From contig NZ_JAKNSW010000002.1 of NCBI RefSeq assembly GCF_023566355.1, positions 1-64,000 of the forward strand: a stretch of DNA of 64,000 bases, read 5' to 3'. The position numbers and the translations under genes are program-made. The DNA is from Mesoplasma sp. JKS002658. GTDB taxonomy: Bacteria; Bacillota_I; Bacilli_A; Mycoplasmatales; Mycoplasmataceae. Of this stretch, positions 1 to 9,647 are shown piece after piece. Below the pieces are notes generated by a model. It worked only from the letters and a program-made list of their open reading frames with translations. It made no database searches and was not told the DNA's origin. Position 1 is the first letter of the stretch; every line of letters begins with the position of its first letter.

Positions 1-916
1 CAATGCAATTAGCCAAGTGGACCTATCTGATTTAACAGATATTGTCAAAGAAGTATCAAGTACAACAACAAAAGACAATGCTTTCCAAACATTCTTAGAT
101 GCTAATAAAACGCATTACCCAGATTTAGCAGGTAACCTAGTGTTTGACGAAAACTCATTTATTGAATCGACTCATTCAAGTGCAGGTTCTTATAGGATTA
201 ATGCAATCCCAAGTGGTAAATACAAAGGAAGTGTTGAAGTAACTATTGCAATAAAAGTTAAAGTTGAACTATCTTCTGTAATTACAACAACTGAAATTAC
301 TGGAAGCATTAATCAAGATCAAGTAATTGAAGCCGTTTTACAGGCAAATCCAAATTCTGGTCTTGTTGCTAGTGATCTTGAAGTTACAGATTTTAAAGCA
401 CCAACAATTGGTGAAGTAGGTTCAGCAACAATTAAGGCTGTCGATTCAAGTGGATTTATTGGTTCAGCAAATATCACAATCGTTCTCTTTTCTGAGGATT
501 TACAATTAACAGAGATTATTAATAAAATTAAATCTACTCCACCAGGAACCTTAGCTGCTGTTGAAGTTTGAAAAGAATATTTTGCATATTATTCAGAAGA
601 TAAGATTCAATACATAATTGATCTTATGGATAGAAAATATACTGTTTCTCCAACTCAATCAGATGCTGATAAGGAGGCAAGTTTAACAACACAAGTGCAA
701 TTTAGCGTGGCAGACTTGCTTCATGAAGTAATGGTACTTAAAGATGGTCTAAACCCTGGGTATGATAATTTTAATATGTGGAATCCTGTTGTTGTTAATT
801 TAGATACAACAAATAATACTTTTACAGTTAAAATCTCATTAAACTTTATCTGATATAAATGAAACAATGTGACAGAAACAAGAACGATTACTATTAATTT
901 TCAACAAGTTGAATAA
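1..916 (+). CDS. Surface/lipoprotein with tandem repeat domains, C-terminal part (5' end off the window)
   Basis: The open frame enters from the left edge and ends at TAA 914-916, reading through three TGA Trp codons. About 304 residues are visible. The first two blocks (about residues 1-85 and 90-165) look like diverged copies of one beta-rich module: each ends in a similar strand pair (GSYRINAIPSGKYKGSVEVT versus GSATIKAVDSSGFIGSANIT). The third part is different. The start codon and signal peptide are not in the window. Repeated modules of this kind are common in mollicute surface lipoproteins, so a cell-surface role is inferred; no enzyme motif is seen. Confidence 0.6.
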
Positions 917-971
917 TCATAACCTAATTACGACAATACCTTGATTCTTTTAGATATGTTATTTTTAAAAT

Positions 972-1003
972 AAAAAAGAAGGATATCATTATCCTTCTTT
1001 TTT
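972..1003. terminator. Hairpin terminator between convergent genes
   Basis: A perfect 13-bp inverted repeat (972-984 with 991-1003, 6-nt loop) has an A-run on one side and a T-run on the other, so it can stop transcription from both strands. Its right arm overlaps the stop codon of the leftward MBL hydrolase gene. Confidence 0.8.
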
Positions 1004-1666
1004 GTTAGTTTCTAAAAATTCTTTAAGAATTTGGTTGTTTGCTAATCCTGTTTTTAAGTTAAAGATTTGATGATGACCTGGATAAACATTGAGATTATCA
1101 TCTAATTGAGTTAATTCAATTAATGATTTCTTAAAAAATTTAGTATCACAATAATCAATATCGTGGAAACCGATTTTATCAGAGAAAATAGTATCACCAA
1201 CAAAGACGGCATTGTATTCTTTAATCAAGAGATATTGACTACCCGGGGTGTGACCAGGGATATGAACAATATCAATGGTTAAATTAGCTAAGGTAATTGT
1301 AGTGTCGCCTTTTAAGGTAATTAAGTTTTTAATTGGACCTTTAATGGTGATATTCAAATTACGTTTTGTTGAAAAATTACGTTTAGGATTAAATAAACAA
1401 TCCTCATCCCATTGGTTGATATAGATTGTTATTTCTGGAAAGGTAATTAAGAGTTGATCAATACCTAAAATATGATCAAAATGACCATGGGTGATGATTA
1501 AACTAGTAATAGTAATTTTATTTTCTGTGGCATATTTAATTGCTTCTAAGACAGCATTAGAAGCGTCAACTAAAATTGCTTCTTGATTTTTAATTACTAA
1601 GTATGTTCCTTGATTATTAATTTTAGGATCAATAAATTGTTTAATATTTTGATTAAATTTATTCAT
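989..1666 (-). CDS. MBL-fold metallo-hydrolase (glyoxalase II-like)
   Basis: A 225-residue cytosolic protein of the metallo-beta-lactamase superfamily. The zinc motif THGHFDH lies at about residues 59-65. Further metal ligands are the His of HIPGHTPG, the Asp of FVGDTIF and the His pair of PGHH near the C-terminus. The length and lack of extra domains fit the stand-alone GloB/YcbL-type hydrolases that split thioesters such as lactoylglutathione or bacillithiol analogues. The exact substrate cannot be read from the sequence. It converges on the surface protein gene and has an AAAGG-type ribosome site upstream of its ATG. Confidence 0.8.
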   Translation of the reverse strand: MNKFNQNIKQFIDPKINNQGTYLVIKNQEAILVDASNAVLEAIKYATENKITITSLIITHGHFDHILGIDQLLITFPEITIYINQWDEDCLFNPKRNFSTKRNLNITIKGPIKNLITLKGDTTITLANLTIDIVHIPGHTPGSQYLLIKEYNAVFVGDTIFSDKIGFHDIDYCDTKFFKKSLIELTQLDDNLNVYPGHHQIFNLKTGLANNQILKEFLETNKKEG

Positions 1667-1765
1667 TAGTTCTACTACCTTTTCTCTGGTCTAGAAGTTA
1701 TTATAAACATAATAAAAGAGATTAAAAAGTAAAATAATATCTCTGTTCTCGCTATTGTTTATTTA

Positions 1766-1794
1766 TTGACATTTAAAACATAGTTATTACAAAT
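1766..1794 (+). promoter_or_regulatory. Probable promoter of the small membrane protein gene
   Basis: A consensus -35 TTGACA at 1766-1771 is followed after 16 nt by TACAAA (1788-1793) as a weak -10. It lies about 55 nt upstream of the start at 1850 in the divergent gap between the MBL gene and the small gene. Confidence 0.4.
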
Positions 1795-1849
1795 ACTTTA
1801 ATTTATCCTGTAAAATTTTTGTGTAAAAAAATAGAGGGAGAAATAAATA

Positions 1850-2056
1850 ATGGATCATCAAAGTTTAAGTGGAGGGGCAGTTTTTGGTATAGTTATCGGA
1901 GTCATTATTGGATTGTTTCTTTTTATCGTTAATCTTGTTTTTCTAATTCAAGGAATCAAATACTTTATTCTTCGCCAAAGAGAAATTTACAAAAATAATC
2001 CTGATCTTCTTCCTGAAGTGCAAAATCAGGAAGAAATAGATGAAAAAGCTTCCTAA
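1850..2056 (+). CDS. Small single-span membrane protein (68 aa)
   Basis: Unrecognised protein. It has one long hydrophobic span (about residues 9-38, rich in Ile, Val, Leu and Gly) and a basic then acidic cytoplasmic tail ending QEEIDEKAS. A GAGGGAG ribosome site precedes the ATG and a TTGACA promoter lies further upstream, so the gene looks real despite its size. No functional motif. It stands alone between the divergent MBL gene and the secreted peptidase gene. Confidence 0.6.
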   Translation: MDHQSLSGGAVFGIVIGVIIGLFLFIVNLVFLIQGIKYFILRQREIYKNNPDLLPEVQNQEEIDEKAS

Positions 2057-2100
2057 AAAGTGGGCGTACTAAGAAAACACGTTTAGGATTCATTGGTAAG

Positions 2101-2319
2101 ATTACAAAAATTCTTGTATTTTTCCTTGTTTTTGATTTAATAATCGCACTTTGTAATCTTGAAAAAAGGAAAAAGAAATCAAATCTGAGGTAAGTTTCTT
2201 TTCTAAATTTGAAGATGAACAAACTTACCACTCATAAGGTTTTTTTATTTTTCTAACTGCTAAAATCAAATTAACACCAGTACCTTAATTCTCATCTTAA
2301 TGATTACAAGTAGTTTGGA
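2101..2319 (+). promoter_or_regulatory. Leader of the M60 peptidase gene; possible degenerate third copy of the shared secreted-protein leader
   Basis: The 263 bp between the small membrane gene and the peptidase hold no gene. Within 2150-2215 are a GAAAAAAGGAAAAAG stretch and a TTTGAAGATGAA stretch that resemble, in the same order, the closing parts of the leaders at 5379-5585 and 6454-6658. The match is partial and lies about 100 nt further from the gene, so homology is uncertain. Confidence 0.3.
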
Positions 2320-4368
2320 ATGGGAAAAATAAAAGTGAAGGGAATGAAAAATATGAAAATACTTTTATCAATGTTAGCTTTAACTGGAGGAACATCAACA
2401 GCGGTGATACCACCTATTGCTGGATTTGTCCAAAGTTCAAATAACGATGATTCGGTGCGAATTAATGGTTATGAAAATCTTGATCAAATTAATGATCCAA
2501 TTTACATTGAGAACCAGATTTTATCCCGAGAAAATCGTTCTTTTCAACATTCGTATTTAACACCAACCGGGTATTTCTTAGAAAAAGGAAAAGAATACAC
2601 GGTTGAAATAAATAAAGATGCTCAAGTTAACGATTTGTTGTACCTAAGCATTGGTCAATATGGTACTTATCAAGGTTTAAATGATGGTAAGAATGTGGAT
2701 TTTGAAACCAAACAGATTATTGGCAATCAAGTTGTTATCACTCCAAAAAATTCAGGAATGTTGTATTTAAAAGATTATCGTTTTACTAATGAAGTTAAAA
2801 TTTTAAAAATCAGTAATGATCCGATTAAAGTTCCAACCTTTATTGTTGATCAAACTAATCAAGTTGATTTCTTTAAGGAAATTGTGACAACAAAATCTTT
2901 TTTTGTGGAAGTAATTTCTAAACATGTTTTTGGTACTTTCCAAACCCAAATGTTTAAAAGTCAAGTTGTTCCTGCTACAGGAGTAAATATTAATGAAACC
3001 ATTTCTGCTTGGGATAAAGTTTGAGACTATACTAATGAAGCTTATGGTTTAAAAGAAACCTATTCAGGAGTAGCTAAGAAACATCCGCAATTTATTCAAA
3101 TTGCTAATCCTGATACTGGGGGAGGTTATGCTTATTCTACTAATTATTATCTTTCTTTTCAAAAACAAACCTATGCGAGTAGAGATCTTTTTACTAGAAA
3201 ACCTAGTGACCAATGGGGGTTATGACACGAAATTGGTCACACTTACCAAACTCCTCAATATAATTGGTCAGGATTGGGTGAAGTTACAGTTAATATCAGT
3301 TCTTTATATGTTCAACAAAAATTGGTTGGTGGAAATAGTAGAGTTGATCAACCAGCCCTTATTACCAAGATGAAGCAATTGTTTGCAACCCCTATTGCTG
3401 ATAAAGATTACAATAGCCAATCTGACCTATTTGTAAAAGTGGCAATGTTTTGACAATTACAAATGGCATTTGGCGACAATTTCTACCCAACTTTATCACA
3501 ACTTTATCGCACTAATCATCTTGGTGTTAGTGATAAACAACAAGATTTTGTTCAAATTACTTCAAAACTGGTTAACCGTAACTTGTTGCCTTTCTTTGAA
3601 AAGTGAGGTGTACAAGTCAGTGATGAAACCAAAGCAATTGTGAGTGAATTACCACCTTTAAAAACTAATATTTGAGAAAATATCATCAATGGTACCCACC
3701 AAGCAGTAGTAGAATGACAATTACCAGAATATCAAATCAGTACCCTTACTGATACCATTACTGCTAAAAAAGTAATTAACTTTGGGACTGTTATCAACAA
3801 AAATAATTTTGCTGATAATTTTGATTTAGGCCTTAATAAAGGCATTCAAACTGATGAGGTTTACTTTAATTGAATGGATTATTACATTAAAGATAACAAG
3901 TATTATGTTCCTGTTAGTTTTGCGGTGCAAACTGATCAAGATTTAAAGAATAATTATTGATTTTATATGCAAGTTTCTTTTGAAAATAGTATTGCTTTAA
4001 TTGGTTATGCTTATTATCAACGTGGTTTTGTTGGTTTAAACTTATCAACGCACCAGTTTTACTTTGCAGGTTCTAATATTGGTTTGGATGCTACAGAAAA
4101 ACCAAACATTTACTATACGATTACTGTTCGTAATCAAAATAACCAAGTAACTAAAGAATTCACTTTGACTGGAGCAGATAATGTTGCTGATAGTATCAGA
4201 CGTTACAACCTACTTAACATTAGCTATCAAGAAGGTTACACTCTAGAAATTAAAACTAAAGTTATTAACAAGAGTCGATTGTTTAATAAAACCCAAAATA
4301 CTTGAGTTGGAGTTAATAGTTATGACATCAAGTATAAGATTAATAACGACACTTTAATCCGAATCTAA
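2320..4368 (+). CDS. Secreted M60-like (enhancin-type) zinc metallopeptidase
   Basis: Reads as 682 residues through several TGA Trp codons to TAA 4366-4368. The N-terminus (MKILLSMLALTGG...) is a signal peptide or anchor without a lipobox Cys, so the product is probably exported rather than lipidated. The gluzincin signature WHEIGHTYQ gives H303, E304 and H307; the third zinc ligand is E321 in GLGEVTVN, the spacing typical of peptidase family M60. M60 enzymes of host-associated bacteria cleave mucins and other O-glycoproteins; that role is inferred. The C-terminal 200 residues look beta-rich and may bind substrate. ATGs at 2320, 2344 and 2353 all fit; 2344 or 2353 gives a more normal signal peptide. 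Confidence 0.8.
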
Positions 4369-4377
4369 AAAAAAGAT

Positions 4378-4422
4378 TAACCAAACAAAAACTTAGCATT
4401 TTGCTAAGTTTTTGTTTGGTTA
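4378..4422. terminator. Strong bidirectional terminator
   Basis: A 20-bp perfect inverted repeat (4378-4397 with 4403-4422, 5-nt loop) between the convergent peptidase and membrane protein genes. Its right arm contains the stop codon of the leftward gene. Confidence 0.85.
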
Positions 4423-5214
4423 TAGTTTAATTTCTTCTTCTTGAGACTTAAGTTTTCTTTGTTTGTACTTATATTGGTAGTTATTATAGTAATAATAAAT
4501 TAAGAACAAAACTAAGAAGAGTACAAGAATAATCGCAAAGTAAATAAAGAAATTACCAATATTTTCTTTGATGTTTAAAAAGAAGTAAGGATAAGAATAT
4601 TTAACCTCGTTGTTAACTACTTGACCTACAAACGTTCCTTTGATTAAAGCATAAGCTAAGTAAATAAATAAGTAACTAATTGCAATTGGTAAGGTTTTAA
4701 TCGCACTTGGCTTAATGGCTCATTTAACAAACCCACTAGTTAATAGATAATAACCAATCATTGCTAAGGGAGTGAATAAGTGCAATAAGAAAGTATTGAA
4801 AAAACTTAATAGTGCTACTGAATCATGAAAATCAGTGTTATTGATAGTGTTTTTAAACAAACTACTTCAAAAAATTACAAAGGTAATTGTGATATAAATT
4901 GTCACACTAAATTTAAATCGTCCCAGGTTAATTGTTGGGATTCTATTCTTTTTAAAATAATTAACCAGAGCAAGAATAAAAAAGATTAATACCATCAGAT
5001 TGGTTTGAATTGTAAAAGTGGATAAAGAATTTCAAAGGTTGGCGCCAAATCCAGAAGGGTACCAAAGGTTGTGCGGGTTAGTAACTACTGGAGCAGTCAC
5101 GCTTGTTAAGGCATCAACCACCACTGAAATAATTAAGGCACTACTAATGACGATAATTGCACCAATCATTCAGTTTCTTGCTCAGATGGGTTTTTGTTTT
5201 GTAATTATTGTCAT
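4420..5214 (-). CDS. Six-span membrane protein, Pr6Pr/DUF1600-like
   Basis: A 264-residue polytopic protein read on the minus strand with TGA as Trp. It has about six hydrophobic spans (near residues 17-38, 72-85, 100-118, 137-157, 172-192, 228-250) and a short Lys/Gln-rich tail ending KSQEEEIKL. The TNLMVLIFF span and the later HLFTPLAMIGYYLL segment resemble the Pr6Pr/FAR-17a-like and mollicute DUF1600 membrane families. The function of these families is not established. It is monocistronic and divergent from the nuclease lipoprotein. Confidence 0.6.
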
Positions 5215-5378
5215 TTTAACCTCTATTTAATTCGTTATGTTAATCCTCTTATAACCTACAAGAGTAATCACTTTCGTCGCGAGAATGATTAATAAGATTA
5301 TAAATAAAAAATCCCACTATTTTATTAAAGAATAAATTTGTAAAACTTTGGTAGATAAAATAATCTTTACTTTTATCC
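5215..5378. other. Intergenic stretch upstream of leader A
   Basis: Divergent gap between the minus-strand membrane protein start and the shared leader. No gene is supported. An imperfect inverted repeat (AATCACTTTC near 5266 with GAGAATGATT near 5281) lies close to the membrane protein start and could be an operator; this is weak. Confidence 0.3.
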
Positions 5379-5585
5379 AGAGAATTTTCCAATTTTGTAC
5401 CAAATCTTGTAAAAACGCTTGTTCTTGGCAATTTAAAAGTCCTTATTTGCAACGACTTCTTATCTTCTTTTTTGGTGATTGTAATCAAATCTTAAAGCAG
5501 TATTATCACAGCAAGAAGGAAAAAATGTTGCTTGGGTTGGTAAGGCTCGCAACTTTTCTTACTTCGAAGATGAAAGAGGAAACAT
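5379..5585 (+). promoter_or_regulatory. Shared promoter/leader, copy A (before the nuclease lipoprotein)
   Basis: This 207-nt stretch is similar along its whole length to 6454-6658 (205 nt), and both end exactly at the start codon of an exported-protein gene. Both begin AGAGAATTTTCCA. Both carry TTGTAA, a 16-nt spacer and a TATTAT/TAGTAT element (here 5479-5484 and 5501-5506), a plausible promoter. Both end with a TCGAA-ATGAAAGAG block that supplies the ribosome site. Reading frames are interrupted differently in the two copies, so conservation is probably at the DNA or RNA level. Confidence 0.6.
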
Positions 5586-6371
5586 ATGAGAAAAATTTTA
5601 ACAATTTTAGCAGCAGTTGGTTTAACCACGACTGCAACAACAAACATTATGGCCTGTACACTATCCCCTTCCCTACCAGTTGTAACTCCAGATCCAGATT
5701 CTGAGACCCCTGCTTGGGTTTTACAAAAAATCCAGGATAGTGATGATTTCAAAAACTCATCAACAATTGACTTTACTTTTAAGAGTACAAATAAACGAGG
5801 ATTAAGTTGAACTAAATTTTTGGCATATATTAAGACGATTAAAGCTAATCTAAATATTGATACAATTCCTGCAACTACCCGAGGAACAATGGTGCACCAC
5901 TTTGCTCACGATTGGTTTAGTGATCATAGTCTTACTCCCCAACAAGTGATGATTAACAATGGGGTTGTTGATGCAGATAAACCAGATGTTGAAGGTTATT
6001 TAAATAGTATGGATGGCTGACTTCACCGTGGTGATGCAAATAGTCAATGGTTTGGCTCAGAAGTAAAGGCTGGTGTTGCTGCTTTAAACATGGCGGGATT
6101 ATTTGACGCGTTATTGTATGAAAACGGGAAGTTTATCATTGCTGATTTTAAAACTGATAGTGATAAGAACATTCAAGACAAGTTTTTACCATACCAACTA
6201 TCGTTTTATGCCAAAATTTTAAATACGATTTTAGGAGACGATGTTTTTGTGCAAGGAAGGTTGATTCAAATTAAAGCTGATGGTGGTAAGTATGTTGACT
6301 ATAACTTTGATTTAACCACTTTAAATTCGCAACTAGATACTTGATTAGATCAATACAATAGCACTCATTAA
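5586..6371 (+). CDS. Lipoprotein with a RecB-like PD-(D/E)XK nuclease domain
   Basis: 261 residues, TGA read as Trp. A lipoprotein signal peptide ends in IMAC with the lipid-acceptor Cys at 24. Most of the rest matches the RecB/AddB-type nuclease core: a conserved His region GTMVHHF (residues 100-106), Asp174 in AGLFDALL, the D187-F-K189-T motif, and Q204-x3-Y208 in YQLSFYA. Family members are cytosolic recombination or CRISPR (Cas4) nucleases needing Mg2+ or Mn2+. A membrane-anchored surface copy would instead suit digestion of external DNA for nucleotide uptake; that is inference. It lies between the M60 peptidase and the GH32-like enzyme, both exported, and shares its leader with the latter. 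Confidence 0.75.
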
Positions 6372-6386
6372 CTAAAGTAAAAGATT

Positions 6387-6417
6387 AAGAAGCAGTAATA
6401 TCACTGCTTCTTTTTTT
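6387..6417 (+). terminator. Terminator after the nuclease lipoprotein
   Basis: A 10-bp stem (6387-6396 with 6403-6412) followed by a T-run to 6417, starting 15 nt after the stop codon. Confidence 0.8.
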
Positions 6418-6453
6418 GGTGTTTACAGAATTAACCATTGTTATTTTTTGAAC

Positions 6454-6658
6454 AGAGAATTTTCCATTTTCCTAACCAAGGTTAAGAAAATGACAGTTTT
6501 TAGCAGTTTTAAAAGTGCTTATCTACAACAATTACCTAAATTATTTTGAAGTGGTTGTAATCAAGCCCTGGTGAAGTAGTATCAAGTCAAGAGAAAAAAG
6601 CAGACCAACCTTGGTTTCTTATTTATCTCGAAAATGAAAGAGAAAGGTAGTAAAGTTT
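6454..6658 (+). promoter_or_regulatory. Shared promoter/leader, copy B (before the GH32-like gene)
   Basis: The counterpart of 5379-5585, with the same length to within 2 nt. The promoter elements are TTGTAA 6555-6560 and TAGTAT 6577-6582 with a 16-nt spacer. The last 40 nt carry GAAAGAG-type ribosome-site sequence before the ATG at 6659. The shared leader suggests coordinated expression of the two exported proteins. Confidence 0.6.
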
Positions 6659-8179
6659 ATGTCAAAATTACTTACATTATTAACGCTTGCAAGTCTAAGC
6701 AATCCAGCTCCTGTTGTTGCAGAAGCAGGAGCAAATCAGAAAAGTACTTCTGAAAGTGATTTGCAACAGATGATCGCTAGCAAGTTAGCAGCCGATGGAG
6801 GAGTTCAAGCAACTCTTAATCCGATTGATTATCCCAATTATCCAGCTCCTAGTCATCCGATTGGTGATCCTGCAAACAAGCCATTTCAATGGTACTCACC
6901 AATCAATACTGAGGATGGTGGTCTTAATGCTTGAGCCAATGACCCAGCAACAATTTTGTATGATGAAGACAGTGGGTTGTACTACAGTTGAATGTTATTT
7001 AGAAACGGGAGAGATTTTCCTTCTGGATGAATTGAAATGACTAGTCCAGATATGAATAACTGAACCCAGGGAGAAGAACGAATTAAAGAAGGACGAGAAT
7101 TCTTTCCAAAAAGTTTCCACCCCTCAGCAATGGGTGGATCAGTATGATTGGATCGAGAAGGACAGTACTTTGATAAGGGTGATTTAATCTTTGCGATTTC
7201 AATGCAAGATTGTACTTTAATGGGAGGAGCCAGCATGACTGGAGACAGTGGAATTGCCTATTACGTGTCTCATGGTTTTGGTCAACCAATCTATAAAGCA
7301 GGAATCATTACCCCACAATACATTAACCCAACTGGAACTGATTGACGTGATTCGTTCTTGTACAACACTGATGATGGTTTATACTTTGCTATTGCTGCTG
7401 ATACTAGGGTCGAATTCTGAAGAATTAATTCTTTTAACGAAAGAGATATTACCAAGGTTGGTGAAATCTATGTTCGTAGTATTGGAGTTGAAGTACCAAA
7501 CGTTGTTAGATTCGGAGAAAACGAATGGTATATATCTTGTTCTATTCAAGATGCTCACCTTGGTGGTCCTTACCAAAGTTGTGAATGGTTCTTGTGTCAC
7601 ATGGAAGGAGAAACATTTGTTCCCTATGCTCAAGGTTTCCATGAATATGGAACTGAAGGTTATGCCCAACGAGTAGTTAACCCTTACCAAAGTAGAATTG
7701 CTGAGTTTGCAATTTCTCGTAGTATGGCTGCTAATTGAACTTATAATACTGATATTTGATCATGAAAAGGTGGGTGTTATGGTTCTGAAAGAATGATTAT
7801 TCGTGATGACAAACCTTATCTAGAACCATATGATCTAATCGGTGATTACCAAGATAATGGAACTTATGTTTACAAAGTTAAGGCCAGTGATTTAGCGAAT
7901 GGTTATACTCTTCACTTTGATAAGGGAGATTTCATTTTCTATTATGGTGATGACCGAATCACTTGAGATAACCAAGTAGTTACCGATTTAAGTAAATGAA
8001 CTACAATTGGTGGAGCAGCAACTGATGATGATGACATTACGATTGTTATTAATAAGTGTACGTTAACTTTCTATGATGAATGACAAGGATGAAACGCCCA
8101 CTTTATGTTACCAGAAGCAGTAGTTCATGTACCAAATGATGGGGTAATGAGCATTTTACCAAGTCCAACTACTGTTTAG
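6659..8179 (+). CDS. Secreted GH32-like five-bladed propeller glycosidase
   Basis: 506 residues with TGA as Trp. An N-terminal export signal without a Cys lipobox (MSKLLTLLTLASL...) suggests secretion. Three spaced motifs match the GH32 clan: WANDP (residues 92-96; family WMNDP, D95 the nucleophile), WRD (229-231; family RDP) and VEVP (277-280; family ECP, E278 the general acid). GH32 enzymes release fructose from sucrose, levan or inulin. The motifs are not perfect, so the sugar specificity is open. The C-terminal part is beta-rich, as in the GH32 beta-sandwich. It converges on a four-gene ABC sugar importer, a natural partner. Confidence 0.65.
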
Positions 8180-8192
8180 TTGAATATAAAGC

Positions 8193-8222
8193 AAAATCAT
8201 TAGTTAAAAAGCTAATGATTTT
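8193..8222. terminator. Bidirectional terminator between the GH32-like gene and the ABC operon
   Basis: An 11-bp stem (8193-8203 with 8212-8222, 8-nt loop), with an A/T-rich flank on both sides, lies between two convergent stop codons. Confidence 0.75.
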
Positions 8223-8228
8223 TCTATC

Positions 8229-9647
8229 TTACTTGACTACTTTACTACGATTAAACAAATCACCAAAGTTAGTATATTTCTTGTAGTTACTAAAACAAAA
8301 AACATCAGTGAAAGTTAGTTTGTCACTAGTTCAATAAATATTAATTCAAATGTTTGAAAGGGTATTTCTCACAATATAATCAGCAGGATTCATGATTTGA
8401 AAAGTAGAATTATTTAACGGATCTTGATCATAAAAAGCTTTATATAAGTCAGTAGCAAAAGGATATTTTGTTCCTGGTTTTAAATGAGTCGAATCATTAA
8501 AATAAGTATTGCCATCAATTGTGGCAGGTAGATAGTTAGCATTAGAAGCTAAGGTTGATAATGTTAAAGGATTTCCTAATAATCAATCCATAAATAGTTT
8601 GACAGTTGCTTCTTTTTCCTGATAGTTTTTTCCAACAGACTTGAATCCACCAATCCCAATTCCTTGACTATAATAAAGGTTATCTCCTCCGTTCAGACTG
8701 GCGTTTTTAACAATTGCTAAATCAGTTTTATAGTCATAAGTGGTATTTTTTTGAAAGGCAAATAGTCCTGCACTACTACTAGCAGTGTAAACCATCTTTC
8801 CTTTTAAAAATTCATTGGAGGTGTAAGTTTTTACTCCTCCTTTAATCATTGAAGTTGTAAATAATCCACTCTTTTTTCATGATTCAAAATAAGTCGCAAT
8901 TTGGGGGTTAATATTGTAGCGAAGGTCATAGTTTTGGTATTTGTCTGTGGTGCGATATGAAAAGGTAAAGTTAGGATTATCAGTAGTACCAACTGCTTTA
9001 CTGTTGTTGTTTTGACTCAAGTAAAGCTGGTTGGGCAAATCATCAAAACCAATTAATGGATCCTTTTTATCAATTTCGAGTTCTTGACCTTTTTTGATAA
9101 TTTCATCTAAATCTTGATAACTTAGAGAATTGAGTTTTTTAGTATCTCAATCAAACCCTAATTCCTTTAAACGTTTAACGTTAATAACTCCACAATCAAA
9201 ACTTTTATATAAGGGCAATCCTAATAACTTTTGTTCGCTACCAAATTCATATTCGGCTAATAAGTTTGGATTATAATAATGAGCATAATCACTAAAACTT
9301 CGCATATTCTTTCTTTGACTAGAAGCATTATAAATTGGTAGATTGGATGGTTTGGTTAGATATAAATCAGGAAGTTGATAATTACTAATTGTTTTAGTTA
9401 AAATGTCTTTGTTATCCCAAAAGATTCTAATTTTAGGCAATTTTTTATCAGTTAAGGTTTGGTTAAACTCGTCTTGTAAACCACTTCAAGCTTGAAATGG
9501 CCGACCACTTTGAGCCATCACATCAGCACTTAAAACTACTTGAACTTGGTCATCGCGTTTTGGATGAAAGGGAGTTAAAGCTAAAGTTGCTACCACGCCC
9601 CCAATTAAAGGAAGAGAAATTAATAAACTTAAAGTTATTTTTTTCAT
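8229..9647 (-). CDS. ABC transporter sugar-binding protein
   Basis: 472 residues, last gene of the importer operon. The layout and motifs fit family 1 extracellular solute-binding proteins (MalE/MsmE-like): an N-terminal membrane signal, then a two-lobed periplasmic-binding fold with segments such as LLGLPLYKSFDCGVINVKRL and KGKMVYTASSSAGLFAF. The signal MKKITLSLLISLPLIGG... has no Cys lipobox, unusual for a cell with no outer membrane, so the protein may be held by an uncleaved anchor. Its start overlaps the end of the upstream permease by 13 nt, suggesting translational coupling. Oligosaccharide uptake is inferred from the neighbours. Confidence 0.75.

Noticed and set aside
1965-2231. 88-codon minus-strand frame
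   Set aside because: It overlaps the small membrane gene and the leader, and its product has no recognisable features.
5249-5488. 79-codon minus-strand frame across leader A
   Set aside because: The matching part of leader B has no equivalent open frame, and the product is not protein-like; the region is better explained as a promoter/leader.
5348-5704. 118-codon plus-strand frame across leader A
   Set aside because: It overlaps the lipoprotein start in another frame; some residues resemble a reading of leader B, but B has an internal TAG stop.
7248-7676. 142-codon frame overlapping the GH32-like gene
   Set aside because: It lies in a different frame, and the GH32 motifs lie in the other frame.
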